DNA from: Janthinobacterium lividum
Lineage (GTDB): Bacteria; Pseudomonadota; Gammaproteobacteria; Burkholderiales; Burkholderiaceae_D
NCBI RefSeq assembly: GCF_023509035.1
Contig: NZ_CP075583.1
Coordinates: 4,340,001 to 4,404,000, forward strand
Direction: 5' to 3'
DNA: 64,000 bases
The number at the start of each line of letters is the position of its first letter. Position 1 is the first letter of the stretch. The position numbers and the translations under genes were made by a program. Below the pieces are notes generated by a model, which was not told where the DNA came from, did not search any database, and was given only the letters and a program-made list of their open reading frames with translations. Below are positions 8,814 through 20,175 of the stretch, one piece after another.

Positions 8814-10189
8814 ACCCAGCCGAACAAGCTGCCACCCTGGCGCAGCGCATGCGCCACACGCCCTACCAGGCGTATTCCTACTCGTATCCGCACAAGGCGG
8901 CCTACCGCGCCTTGCAGCAGGCGGCGCCCCTGGCGCCCCTGTGGGCGCGGCAGGACCGCTCCGCCCTCTTCGCCTACATCCACATCCCGTTTTGCGAGAT
9001 GCGCTGCGGCTTTTGCAACCTGTTCGCCATGGCCCGTCCCAGTGCGGACATGGTCGAACGCTATGTGCAGCAGGTACTGGTGCAGATGCGCGCCCTGGCC
9101 GGCGCGCTGGGCGAACGGCGCTTTGCCCGCTTCGCGCTGGGCGGTGGCACGCCCACCTACCTGTCGCCGGCGCAGCTGGACACATTACTGTGCGGCGCGC
9201 GCGACGTCCTCGGCATCGACCTGCAGCACACGCCGGCCGGCATCGAAGCGTCTCCCGAAACCATCACGTTCGAGCGGCTTGCCGTCTGTCGCGCGCACGG
9301 CATCGACCGGGTCAGCCTGGGCATCCAGAGCTTTGCCGCCGGCGAAATGCGCGCGCTGGCCCGTCCGCAGCAAAACGCCACCGTCCATCACGCCATCGGT
9401 CTGATACGCGCAGCGGGCTTTCCCACCCTGAACCTGGACCTGATCTACGGCATCGCCGGGCAAACCGTCGCCAGCCTGCTGGCCTCCATCGACAGCGCGC
9501 TGGCCTTCGCGCCCGAGGAAATCTACCTGTATCCGCTCTACGTGCGCGAACAGACGGGTCTCGGCAAGGTGGCGCGCCGCCAGGGCGCGGAGTCGCTCAA
9601 CCCCATCATGCTGGCGCGCGATGGCGACAGCCGTTTGACCCTGTACGCGGCGGCGCGCGACCATTTGCGCGCGCAAGGCTACGAGCAGGTCTCGATGCGC
9701 ATGTTCCGCGCGCCCCATGCGCCGGAACAAATCGGTCCCTCGTACTGCTGCCAGAACGATGGCATGGTGGGACTGGGCGCGGGCGCGCGCTCCTACACGG
9801 CCAACCTCCATTATTCGAGCGAGTACGCGGTGGCGCGCACGGACACCATCAACATCATCGAACAGTATCTGTCGCTGGACGAGGCGCGCTTCGCGCAGGC
9901 CGAACATGGCTATGTGCTTGACGATGCAGAACAGCGTCGCCGCTACGTGATCCAATCGCTGCTGACCGAACCGGGCCTGGACCGCGACGCCTACACGGCG
10001 CGCTTTGGCAGCCGCTGCGAAGAAGACTTGCCGCAGCTGGCCGAATTGCACTCCTTGGCTCTGGTGCAAGAGGATGGCCCGCTGCTGCGCCTGAATGACC
10101 GAGGCTACAGCTACGCCGACACCGTCGGTCCGTGGCTGGCATCCGATACGGTGCGCGCGCTTATGGCCGAAGGCGGCCAGGCGTGCTGA
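8810..10189 (+). CDS. STM4012-family radical SAM protein (HemW-like)
   Basis: A 459-residue radical SAM enzyme. The cluster motif CEMRCGFC (CxxxCxxC) follows FAYIHIPF. LGGGTPTYLS and GIEASPETITFERL are typical of the HemN/HemW branch, and the C-terminal part (LDEARFAQAEHGYVLDDAEQRRR) matches the HemN C-terminal fold. HemW handles haem and HemN oxidises coproporphyrinogen; this family is a distinct paralogue of unknown substrate. I chose GTG 8810 because AGGAG lies at the right distance and the GTG overlaps the previous stop as GTGA. The longer frame from 8741 lies inside the hydrolase gene. Confidence 0.87.
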   Translation: MNPAEQAATLAQRMRHTPYQAYSYSYPHKAAYRALQQAAPLAPLWARQDRSALFAYIHIPFCEMRCGFCNLFAMARPSADMVERYVQQVLVQMRALAGALGERRFARFALGGGTPTYLSPAQLDTLLCGARDVLGIDLQHTPAGIEASPETITFERLAVCRAHGIDRVSLGIQSFAAGEMRALARPQQNATVHHAIGLIRAAGFPTLNLDLIYGIAGQTVASLLASIDSALAFAPEEIYLYPLYVREQTGLGKVARRQGAESLNPIMLARDGDSRLTLYAAARDHLRAQGYEQVSMRMFRAPHAPEQIGPSYCCQNDGMVGLGAGARSYTANLHYSSEYAVARTDTINIIEQYLSLDEARFAQAEHGYVLDDAEQRRRYVIQSLLTEPGLDRDAYTARFGSRCEEDLPQLAELHSLALVQEDGPLLRLNDRGYSYADTVGPWLASDTVRALMAEGGQAC

Positions 10190-11061
10190 CAGCGCCGCAA
10201 CAAACGCTGTCCTTGCTGTACCGGGGCACGCTAGCGAGCTGCAATTACGCCTGCGGCTACTGCCCGTTTGCCAAAAAGCGCGACAGCCGCGCCGCGCTGG
10301 CCCGCGATGCACGCGAAGTGGCGCGCTTCACCAGCTGGGTAGCACGCCAAACGCGTCCCATCGGCATCCTGTTTACGCCCTGGGGCGAAGCGTTGGTACG
10401 GCGCCACTATCGCACAGCCATGCAAACCCTGGCTGCCTTGCCGCACGTGCGCCAGGTGGCGCTGCAGACGAATCTGTCCGGCCCCTTGAACTGGTTACGT
10501 GACATGCCAGGCCTGGAAAAAATCGGCCTGTGGTGCACCTACCACCCGGACCAGACGACACTGGCCCGTTTTCTCGAACGCTGCGCGCGCCTGGACGCCA
10601 TGGGCGTGCGCTATTCCGTCGGCGGCGTCGCCATGACCGAGCACCTGGAGGCCATCCGCGCCCTGCGCGCGGCCCTGCCGGCGCACATCTACCTGTGGCT
10701 GAACGCCTACGACCGCCGTGGCCCTGGCTACTACAGCGTGGAAGACCTGGCCTGGCTCGACGCCGTCGACCCGTGGTTTGCGCAAAACCGCCGTCCGTCG
10801 CCCTCGCGCGGCAAGCCGTGCCTGGCGGGCGAAGCGTCGCTGTCTGTCGATGACGATGGTGAACTGACGCGCTGCCATTTCGTGCCCGAGCGGCTGGGGA
10901 ATCTGTACGCGGACGAGCTGACCGACCTGCTGCAGGAACGCCCCTGCCCGCGCTTCAAGTGCGACTGCTATATCGGTTATGCGCAGCGCAAGGATTTGCC
11001 GTTTCAGAACACGTTTGAAAACGGCGTGCTGGCGCGCATCGCGCCTTTGCATCGGACGTAA
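10183..11061 (+). CDS. STM4011-family radical SAM protein
   Basis: A 292-residue radical SAM enzyme with CNYACGYC (CxxxCxxC) near the N-terminus. Cysteines near the C-terminus (GKPCLAGEAS, LTRCHFVPE, RPCPRFKCDC) resemble the SPASM/twitch auxiliary-cluster domains that often act on peptides. The start is probably GTG 10183, which overlaps the upstream stop by seven bases; the open frame continues upstream to 10132 inside the previous gene. It is the last gene of the cluster and is followed at once by a strong hairpin terminator. With the ATP-grasp and hydrolase genes it suggests a small modification pathway. Confidence 0.85.
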   Translation: MLTAPQQTLSLLYRGTLASCNYACGYCPFAKKRDSRAALARDAREVARFTSWVARQTRPIGILFTPWGEALVRRHYRTAMQTLAALPHVRQVALQTNLSGPLNWLRDMPGLEKIGLWCTYHPDQTTLARFLERCARLDAMGVRYSVGGVAMTEHLEAIRALRAALPAHIYLWLNAYDRRGPGYYSVEDLAWLDAVDPWFAQNRRPSPSRGKPCLAGEASLSVDDDGELTRCHFVPERLGNLYADELTDLLQERPCPRFKCDCYIGYAQRKDLPFQNTFENGVLARIAPLHRT

Positions 11062-11092
11062 AAAAGCGCGGGCCAACTGCGCCCGCGCTTTT
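11062..11092. terminator. Bidirectional intrinsic terminator
   Basis: AAAAGCGCGGGC and GCCCGCGCTTTT form a perfect 12-bp stem around a 7-base loop. The stem starts at the stop codon of the STM4011-like gene. The A and T runs on either side let it work in both directions, serving this cluster and the convergent prolyl oligopeptidase gene. Confidence 0.9.
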
Positions 11093-11113
11093 CACCTTAC
11101 AGCAACTGCTTGA

Positions 11114-13304
<2,191 letters not shown>

Positions 13305-13580
13305 GGGTTGTTTGTCTCATTGTTGGATGTCGAGGAAAGCAGGCCGCTCAAGCACGGCTGCCCATGTTGACTTTCGCCACGAGAAATCATAGCGCGGATT
13401 GCCACTTTTAAAGCACAGTTATCCGATGGATTTGCCGTCTTTTGTTTGGACAATTTACATGAATGACCATGATAAATCTCGCTTTCACCGGAATCGGCAA
13501 ACTGACGTTCATACAAGAAATATTATCAAAAGCAAAGTCGTTTCATCATGCCGTCATAAATCTTCTTTACTATCGGCAAC

Positions 13581-15500
13581 ATGTTCATGGCCCGTCCAGA
13601 GGCCGTGCCGCCACGTACGCCTATGCACACTCTCGCCCTCCCTTCCGCCACCGCCGCGCCGCCCGGCGCCATGCCATCGAATGTGGCTTACCTGAAGCCG
13701 CCCTCGCCCCCCATGACCATCGAAGGGACGGATGCCTTGCACGATATCCTGGCGGGCCGCAAGCTCAGCGCGCTGTTCCAGCCCATCATCCAGATGCACA
13801 GCGGCGATATCATCGGCTACGAAGGCTTGATACGGGGGCCGTCAGACAGCCCCCTGCACGCACCGATGAATCTGTTCAAGGTGGCGCGCGCGCATGACCT
13901 GACCCTGGAAGTGGAGCACCTGTGCCGGCAAGTGGTGCTCGAACGCTTTGCCGAACTGCAGCTGCCAGGAAAACTGTTCCTCAACGTCAGCCCCGAATGC
14001 CTGCTGCTGCGCAATGCGCGGCATGGCGAAACGCTGGAATACATCGAACATATCGGCATCAACCCTGACCGTGTCATCATCGAGCTGACGGAAAACCAGC
14101 CCACCTACGATTACGAACTGATGCGCGAAGCGGTACTGCATTACCGCAACATGGGTTTCCAGATCGCCATCGACGACCTGGGTGAAGGCTTTTCCAGCCT
14201 GCGTCTGTGGTCGGAACTGCGCCCGGAATACGTGAAAATCGACATGCATTTCATCCAGGGCATCAATAACGACCCCGTGAAACTGCAGTTCGTGCGCTCG
14301 ATCCAGGAAATCGCGGAGAAATCCGGCACCCTGGTGATCGCCGAAGGCATCGAGGCGCAGACGGAATTGCTGGTCTTGCGCGATCTGGGCGTGGCCTTCG
14401 GACAAGGCTATCACCTGGGCCGGCCCAATGCCGTGCCGGCGCGCGCCCTGCCGGCCGAAGTGGTGCAGGCACTGGGGCGCAACGGCGTGGCCGTGTATCC
14501 GCAGCGCAGCAGCCTGGAAAAGAACGGCGCCAGCATCCGCAAGCTGCTGCACCGCGTGGCGGCCGTCTCGCCGCAACTCAATAATAACGAGGTGTACGAC
14601 ATCTTCCTGAAAGACCCGAAGCTGATGATCATTCCCGTCGTCGACGACGGGGTACCGCTGGGCCTGATCAGCCGCTTCGAAATGATCGACCACTTCGCCC
14701 GCCCCTACCAGCGCGAACTGTATGGCAAGAAATCGTGCAGCCTGTTCATGGATGCCACGCCCCTGATCGCCGACCACGAGACGAGCTTGCAGGAACTCAG
14801 CTACACCATGGTGCAGTCGGATGCCCACCACCTGTTCAATGGCTTCATCATCACCGAACAAGGCCGCTATCTGGGCATGGGCACGGGACACGACCTGATG
14901 CGGGAAATCACGCAGATGCAGATCAACGCGGCCCGTTACGCCAATCCGCTCACGCAACTGCCCGGCAACGTGCCCATCAACGAACATATCGACCGCCTGC
15001 TGCACAGCGCTGCCCGCTTCTGGGTCTGCTATTGCGACCTCGACCACTTCAAGCCCTTCAACGATGTGTATGGCTACCGCAAGGGCGACGACGTGATCCA
15101 GCTGACGGGAGAAATCCTCAGCAGCCATTGCGACCCGAACCGCGACTTCATCGGCCACATCGGCGGCGACGATTTCATGATTTTATTCCAGAGCGAAGAC
15201 TGGGAAACGCGCTGCCAGGCCATGCTGGACGACTTCGCGGCCGCCATCCTCGCCTACTACAGCACGGGCGACTGCGAACGGGGCGGCTACATCAGCGAAG
15301 ACCGGCAAGGCAAGAAAGTGTTTTACTCGTTGATCAGCCTGTCGCTGGGCGTCATCAAGGTCGAGGCGCACCAGTACTACACGCACCATCAAATTGCCAC
15401 GCAGGCGGCCGAAGCGAAGAAGCAGGCGAAGAAAATCCACGGCAACAGTCTGTTCCTGGACCGGCGGCAAGGCGCGGGCGTGGCGCGCCTGGATGCGTAG
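13581..15500 (+). CDS. Cyclic-di-GMP protein with EAL, CBS-pair and GGDEF domains
   Basis: A 639-residue cytoplasmic protein. The EAL phosphodiesterase domain (about 45-290) shows YEGLIRGP in place of EAL, then ELTENQ, IDDLGEGFSSL, AEGIEAQTE and GQGYHLGRP, so the metal-binding residues look intact. A CBS-like pair (about 320-455) follows (LMIIPVVDDGVPLGLISRF and LGMGTGHDL). The GGDEF domain (about 465-625) has CDLDHFKPFND and HIGGDDFMIL, a GGDDF variant that may still bind GTP. The CBS pair may sense adenosine nucleotides. There is no membrane segment. Several start codons are possible upstream of MTIEGTDAL. Confidence 0.9.
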   Translation: MFMARPEAVPPRTPMHTLALPSATAAPPGAMPSNVAYLKPPSPPMTIEGTDALHDILAGRKLSALFQPIIQMHSGDIIGYEGLIRGPSDSPLHAPMNLFKVARAHDLTLEVEHLCRQVVLERFAELQLPGKLFLNVSPECLLLRNARHGETLEYIEHIGINPDRVIIELTENQPTYDYELMREAVLHYRNMGFQIAIDDLGEGFSSLRLWSELRPEYVKIDMHFIQGINNDPVKLQFVRSIQEIAEKSGTLVIAEGIEAQTELLVLRDLGVAFGQGYHLGRPNAVPARALPAEVVQALGRNGVAVYPQRSSLEKNGASIRKLLHRVAAVSPQLNNNEVYDIFLKDPKLMIIPVVDDGVPLGLISRFEMIDHFARPYQRELYGKKSCSLFMDATPLIADHETSLQELSYTMVQSDAHHLFNGFIITEQGRYLGMGTGHDLMREITQMQINAARYANPLTQLPGNVPINEHIDRLLHSAARFWVCYCDLDHFKPFNDVYGYRKGDDVIQLTGEILSSHCDPNRDFIGHIGGDDFMILFQSEDWETRCQAMLDDFAAAILAYYSTGDCERGGYISEDRQGKKVFYSLISLSLGVIKVEAHQYYTHHQIATQAAEAKKQAKKIHGNSLFLDRRQGAGVARLDA

Positions 15501-15530
15501 CCAAGGGCTATGGCAATAGGCTGAACGGAA

Positions 15531-15974
15531 TCAGATGCGCACGAGGTCATCAAACGCATTGCTGCTGCGCGTATCGGGCACGAATGCCAGGCTGATCAAC
15601 TCGCCATCGCGGCGCGCCATCACGCGGTAGCTGCCTGCGGGCACGTCCACGAACAGGCCGCCGTATGCCGTGTCCGGTTCCAGACCGCCGCCCGTGACGT
15701 CTTCCCCCGCGCCGATGAAGACGCGGCCCGAGACGATAGCCAGATGCACGACCACATGCGGCTCGGCAAGTTCATCGTGCACTACCAGGTCATACGCACC
15801 GTCGCCGCCCACGTTGAAAAATGCCACCTGGCCCGCATTCACGGCCGCCAGTTCCTCACTGGGGATGCTCCACCAGTCGCAGTCATCGTCCAGCTTGTGA
15901 CGCAAGAGGGCCGGGTCGAACACGCACAGGGTTGCCGTGCCGGTAACAATTCTGACGGAGGTGTCTGCCGTCAT
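15531..15974 (-). CDS. DUF6386-like small protein
   Basis: A 147-residue soluble protein of unknown function, rich in beta-strand-like segments. VRIVTGTATLCVFDP lies at the N-terminus, WWSIPSEELAAVNAG near the middle and VDVPAGSYRVMARRDG near the end. It resembles the DUF6386 family; this recognition is moderate. The ATG at 15974 forms a 4-base ATGA overlap with the stop of the upstream DUF4262 gene, so the pair is one translational unit. That arrangement suggests two interacting or jointly inherited small proteins. Confidence 0.65.
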   Translation of the reverse strand: MTADTSVRIVTGTATLCVFDPALLRHKLDDDCDWWSIPSEELAAVNAGQVAFFNVGGDGAYDLVVHDELAEPHVVVHLAIVSGRVFIGAGEDVTGGGLEPDTAYGGLFVDVPAGSYRVMARRDGELISLAFVPDTRSSNAFDDLVRI

Positions 15975-16447
15975 GCCGCCAGCGGCGCCGGTCCCAGCAG
16001 GGGCTGGCTCTCCACGTACTGTGCGCTGGCCCCGGCATCCCACGGGAAATGGCCATCGCGCGACGGCCAGACGATCTGGTACAGCGTAAAATCATCGCCC
16101 TGGTAATACCAGCGCGCATAGCCGACATAGTTGCGGTATTGCTCGACGGGCACGCGCACGAAGGCGCAAGGATGGCCTTCCAGCAAGACGTCCGTGGTGG
16201 CCGTGAAATCCGGGACGGCGCCGCTGCGCGCGGCGTCCAGCGCCACGTCGAGTATCTGGTGGGCCATGTATCGCGGCAAGCCCATGATGAGAAATTCAGG
16301 CTGGCCGAAGCTGTGGCAAGCACCTATCGTGAAGGCATAAGCTGGACCTTCCTCATCAGCACTGATATGGACGCCATGCCAGCCATGCGTGGCGATGTCG
16401 TCGATGACTTTTTGCTCGGATGCATCCTCGCCTGCCTGCCTTACCAT
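15971..16447 (-). CDS. DUF4262 domain protein
   Basis: A 158-residue protein. GWHGVHISADEEGPAYAFTIG near the N-terminus, then QPEFLIMGLP and GYARWYYQGDDFTLYQIVWPSRDG, match the DUF4262 family, whose biochemical function is unknown. I chose ATG 16447 (MVRQAGED) because AAGGTGG stands just upstream and the family pattern starts shortly after; the longer frame begins at 16540. It overlaps the DUF6386-like gene by four bases. Confidence 0.8.
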   Translation of the reverse strand: MVRQAGEDASEQKVIDDIATHGWHGVHISADEEGPAYAFTIGACHSFGQPEFLIMGLPRYMAHQILDVALDAARSGAVPDFTATTDVLLEGHPCAFVRVPVEQYRNYVGYARWYYQGDDFTLYQIVWPSRDGHFPWDAGASAQYVESQPLLGPAPLAA

Positions 16448-16584
16448 GTTCCACCTTTCACTGTGCCAAAAACCCGCGCCGCATGCACGCCTTGCCTCAT
16501 TGCGCATGGCCTCCTTGCGGCGCGACATGCCCTTCGGCAATTATCGCATGCAGCGCGCGTGCGCGCCCGCACGAGGCCGGCGCT

Positions 16585-17982
16585 TCAGTCGCGCTGCGGC
16601 CGCAGCGGCCGCAGCGGGGAGCGCACCTGATGCCATTGCCGCATGCGCTGCTGCGCCTCTTGCAGCTGTACCGGCTCCAGCCTGGCGGCAGCCGCTTCCA
16701 GGGCCCTGGCCGCGCCGCTATCGCCGCCCTCTGCCGCCAGCGCCAGCCACATATAGCCACAGACGGGATTTTTTTCCACGCCGCGCCCGCTGTTGTGCAT
16801 GCCGCCCAGGTTGTACTGCGCCAGCGCATGGCCCTGGCCGGCAGCGCGCGCATACCATTGCACCGCCAGGCCATCGTCTTGCAGCACGCCATGGCCGTTC
16901 GCATACATGACGCCCAGGTTGTTCTGCGCGCTGGCATCGCCCTGCTCGGCCGCCGTGCGGTACCAGCGCACGGCGCACACTTCGTCGCGCTCCACGCCCT
17001 GGCCATTGGCATACATCACGCCCAGGTTGAACTGCGCATTCGACGCGCCCTGGGCCGCCGCCCTGGCATACCAGTCCAGCGCCTGGTGCAAGTCGCGGGC
17101 GACGCCGCGCCCGCCCGCAAACATGCCACCCAGATTGTATTGCGCCATGCAATGGCCTTGCAGGGCGGCACGCCGGTACCAGACGACGGCGCGCGCCTCG
17201 TCCTTGTCCACGCCCTGGCCACGCGCCAGCATCAAGCCCAGGTTGAACTGAGCGTCGGCGTCATCCTGCTCGGCCGCCCGCTGCAGCCAGGCATAGGCGC
17301 GCAACTGGTCGGGCGCCACGCCCAGGCCTTCCGCATACGCCACGCCGAGTTGCCGCTGCGCCACGGCCATGCCCTGGGCGGCGGCCTGGCGGAACCAGGC
17401 CAGCGCCTGCGCATCGCTTTGCGCCACGCCCTGACCCCGCTTGTAGACGAGTCCCAGGTTCAGCTGCGCCTGCGCATCGCCCTGCAAGGCTGCCTTGCGG
17501 AACCAGGCCAGGGCCAGCGCATCGTTCTTTTTCGCCCCCAGCCCTTGCGCATAGGCTTCGCCCAGCAGCGATTGCGCGCTGGCCACGCCCTGTTCCGAGG
17601 CGCGGTAAAACCACACCAGGGCCAGCTCGTCGCTCTGCAGCACGCCCCGCCCCTTGCGGTACATCTGCCCCAGGTTTTGCTGGGCCGATGCATCCCCCTG
17701 GGCGGCCGCGCGACGAAACCACAGCACGGCGTCCTCGTCGCTCTGCGCCACGCCGCGGCCGTGGTAATACATGGCACCCAAGTGATTCTGCGCGAAAGCC
17801 AGCCGTTGCAGCGCGGCCAGGCGCAGCCAGACAAAGGCGCGCGCATCGTCCTGCGCCACGCCTTCGCCCTTTTTGTACATCAAGCCCAGGTTGAACTGGG
17901 CGTAGGCATTGCCCTGCTCGGCAGCCGTGCGGAACCAGATATACGCCTGGTGGCTATCTCTGGCAGTGTGGTGCTTGTCCAT
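16585..17982 (-). CDS. Sel1-like repeat (TPR-type) protein
   Basis: About 465 residues made almost wholly of eleven 36-residue Sel1 repeats plus a partial twelfth. Each follows the pattern WFRxAAxQGxAxAQxNLGxMYxxGxGVxxDxxxA. Sel1 repeats form a superhelical solenoid that binds partner proteins. No signal peptide or membrane segment is visible, so it is probably cytoplasmic. The C-terminus is basic and Gln-rich. The start is uncertain: ATG 17982 (MDKHHTARD) has a GGGGG upstream, while the open frame reaches a TTG at 18024 and two other ATGs lie between. The tandem 108-bp DNA units may allow copy-number change. Confidence 0.88.
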   Translation of the reverse strand: MDKHHTARDSHQAYIWFRTAAEQGNAYAQFNLGLMYKKGEGVAQDDARAFVWLRLAALQRLAFAQNHLGAMYYHGRGVAQSDEDAVLWFRRAAAQGDASAQQNLGQMYRKGRGVLQSDELALVWFYRASEQGVASAQSLLGEAYAQGLGAKKNDALALAWFRKAALQGDAQAQLNLGLVYKRGQGVAQSDAQALAWFRQAAAQGMAVAQRQLGVAYAEGLGVAPDQLRAYAWLQRAAEQDDADAQFNLGLMLARGQGVDKDEARAVVWYRRAALQGHCMAQYNLGGMFAGGRGVARDLHQALDWYARAAAQGASNAQFNLGVMYANGQGVERDEVCAVRWYRTAAEQGDASAQNNLGVMYANGHGVLQDDGLAVQWYARAAGQGHALAQYNLGGMHNSGRGVEKNPVCGYMWLALAAEGGDSGAARALEAAAARLEPVQLQEAQQRMRQWHQVRSPLRPLRPQRD

Positions 17983-18158
17983 GTGCGCCCCCATCCACAT
18001 TGCGCTTGCCGGCAGCACGCGCAAAACGGCGGACCAGGGCGACGAAATCGTGTGTTGCTTAAATTTTAAATTCGATGCGGGGAAAGGACTTGAGCAGGCT
18101 CAAACGAAATAACAAAATTATATCGTTTTGATGAGCCCGCTTCGAGAGGAGACGGCGA

Positions 18159-18788
18159 TCAGCGGCGTGACGGATGCTTTTGCAGGAATTGCGGCACCTT
18201 GGCGGCGGCAAGCTTGTTCAGCGACACCAGCAGGTCGGCGTCGACATCGGCGATGCCATAGCTGCTGCGCAAGTGGCGGCCGATATGGATCAGCACTTGC
18301 GCTGCCACTTCCGCATCGGACTCGGCCCTGTGGGCCGCGCTCTTGAAGGCGATGCCCAGTTGGCTCGACAGCAAGCCCAGCTTGTAGCTGGCCATGCCGG
18401 GAAACACGCGGCGCGACAGTTTCAAGGAACACACGAGCGACTGATGCGCTGGCGTCAGGTTCAGCCTGGCGCTTTCCGCGCGCAGGAATTTTTCATCGAA
18501 GCTGGCATTGTGCGCCGACAGGGCGTCGCCGCCGATGAAGTCGAGCAGTTGCGGCACCACTTCGGCCACGGGCGGCGCCTTGTCGACCATGGCCTGCGTG
18601 ATGCCCGTCAAGCCCGTGATGAACGAGGGGATGCGCGCATTGCAGTTGATCAGCGTCACATAGCGGTCCGTGATCTGCCCGCCCTCGATGCGCAACGCCG
18701 CCACTTCCGTGATGCGGTCGCCCATGTCAGGAGATAAACCGGTCGTCTCGAAGTCGATCATGACGATCGGTTTGTCAAACACATTCAT
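18159..18788 (-). CDS. 3'-5' exonuclease, DnaQ/epsilon-like DEDDh fold
   Basis: A 209-residue nuclease. The DEDDh residues are in VMIDFETTGLSPD (Exo I, residues 9-21), SAHNASFDEKFL (Exo II, about 94-105) and AAHRAESDAEVA (Exo III, about 153-164). Proteins of this size with only the exonuclease fold trim DNA or RNA ends, and many are annotated as PolC-type or DNA polymerase III epsilon-like. It lacks the C-terminal polymerase-binding tail of true DnaQ, so a proofreading role is uncertain. It sits 39 bases downstream of the Hsp70-like gene on the same strand and may be cotranscribed. Confidence 0.9.
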   Translation of the reverse strand: MNVFDKPIVMIDFETTGLSPDMGDRITEVAALRIEGGQITDRYVTLINCNARIPSFITGLTGITQAMVDKAPPVAEVVPQLLDFIGGDALSAHNASFDEKFLRAESARLNLTPAHQSLVCSLKLSRRVFPGMASYKLGLLSSQLGIAFKSAAHRAESDAEVAAQVLIHIGRHLRSSYGIADVDADLLVSLNKLAAAKVPQFLQKHPSRR

Positions 18789-18827
18789 GGGGCGTTCTTT
18801 CGTGGGTGCGGCAATGGGTGATGATTA

Positions 18828-20078
18828 TCAACCAAATTTACGTACGGCGTCCAGCGCGAGTCCGGCGCCGATACTGCCGAACAAGTCGCCTTCAACCTTG
18901 CGCGCGGCAGGCACCAGGGCTGCGATCTTTTCGCGCAGCAGGCGCACGCCGCTGGAGCCGCCCGTGAAGAACACGGTATCGACGGCGTCCGGCGCCACGC
19001 CCGCGTCGCGCAGCAGGCGCAGCACGGTTTCTTCCACGGAACCGCACAGGTGGCCGATCGCCTCATCGAATTGCGTACGTTTGAGCAACAGGCTTTGCGC
19101 GGGCGACAGGCGGTCCAGCTCCAGCTGCACTTCGGCCGCGTCGGACAGGGCAATCTTGCCCTCTTCCACTTTCATGGCCAGCCAGTGGCCGGCGCGCTCG
19201 TCGATCAGCTTTTGCAGACGGCCCATCTTGTCTTGCTCACGCGCATCGCGGCACACATCGGCCAGCTGCACCCAGATCTTCTTGGTGTACGCCAGGTTGA
19301 TCGTATGCCAGGTAGCCAGGTTGAAATAATAGCTGGACGGCACTTCGCTATTGTTATGCAGACGGCTGCCGTAGCCGAGCAAAGGCATGACGGAAGACAG
19401 GCTCAGGTATTTATCGAAGTCCGTGCCGCCGATGTGCACACCGCCGGTGGCGAGGATATCTTCGCGCCGCTCGGTTTTTTTCGCCCGTTCCGGCGACAGC
19501 CGCACCAGCGAAAAGTCGGAAGTACCGCCGCCGATGTCGGCGATCAGTACCAGCTCTTCCTTGTCGATCTGCGACTCGTAGTCGAACGCGGCGGCAATCG
19601 GCTCGAACTGGAAGGCAACATCCTTGAAGCCGACGGAGCGGGCCACTTCGGCCAGCGTATCTTGCGCCAGCTGGTCCGCTTGCGCATTGTCATCGATAAA
19701 GAAGACGGGACGGCCGAACACGGCGGACGAGAATTCGCGGCCGGCGGACTGCTCGGCGCGGCGTTTCACTTCGCCAATGAATTGCGCCAGCAACATGCGG
19801 AATGGCAGCGCGCGGCCGCCCACTTCCGTCTGGCCATCGATAAGGCTCGTGCCCAGCAAGCTTTTCAGCGAGCGCATCAAACGCCCCTCGTAACCGGCCA
19901 GATAGCCGGCCAACGCCGCGCGGCCAAAACTGACTTCCTCATCTTCCGCATTGAAGAAGACAACGGACGGTAAGGTCGTCTTGCCATCTTCCAGGCCGAG
20001 CATGGTGCTCTGCCCGGAACGTGCCCAGCCTACCGTGGAATTTGACGTGCCGAAATCGACGCCGCAAGCATTGGCCAT
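18828..20078 (-). CDS. Hsp70-family protein, YegD-like (ATPase domain only)
   Basis: A 416-residue protein with the Hsp70/actin-fold phosphate-1 motif VDFGTSNSTVGW at residues 7-18, the phosphate-2 motif VLIADIGGGTSDFSLV near 195-210, and an adenosine motif FFTGGSSGVRLLREKI near the C-terminus. It ends after the nucleotide-binding domain and has no substrate-binding domain, as in E. coli YegD. YegD-like proteins are thought to be chaperone-like, but their clients are unknown. The ATG at 20078 is well placed. It leads an apparent two-gene unit with the exonuclease. Confidence 0.9.
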   Translation of the reverse strand: MANACGVDFGTSNSTVGWARSGQSTMLGLEDGKTTLPSVVFFNAEDEEVSFGRAALAGYLAGYEGRLMRSLKSLLGTSLIDGQTEVGGRALPFRMLLAQFIGEVKRRAEQSAGREFSSAVFGRPVFFIDDNAQADQLAQDTLAEVARSVGFKDVAFQFEPIAAAFDYESQIDKEELVLIADIGGGTSDFSLVRLSPERAKKTERREDILATGGVHIGGTDFDKYLSLSSVMPLLGYGSRLHNNSEVPSSYYFNLATWHTINLAYTKKIWVQLADVCRDAREQDKMGRLQKLIDERAGHWLAMKVEEGKIALSDAAEVQLELDRLSPAQSLLLKRTQFDEAIGHLCGSVEETVLRLLRDAGVAPDAVDTVFFTGGSSGVRLLREKIAALVPAARKVEGDLFGSIGAGLALDAVRKFG

Positions 20079-20175
20079 GTCGACCCTTCCCTGAATAAAG
20101 GGGCGTTATGTTATCAGAAGGCAGGCCATTGCACCAGCAAAACCGGTTCGACGGAGTCAGCAGCATAAGCTTGCT

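Noticed and set aside
16585..17982. Regular repeats as a CRISPR array
   Set aside because: The periodicity is 108 bp within a continuous coding frame and no short identical repeat with unique spacers is present.
16420..18069. 549-residue plus-strand frame
   Set aside because: It is antisense to the Sel1-repeat gene and its periodic Ala/His/Gln composition mirrors those repeats.
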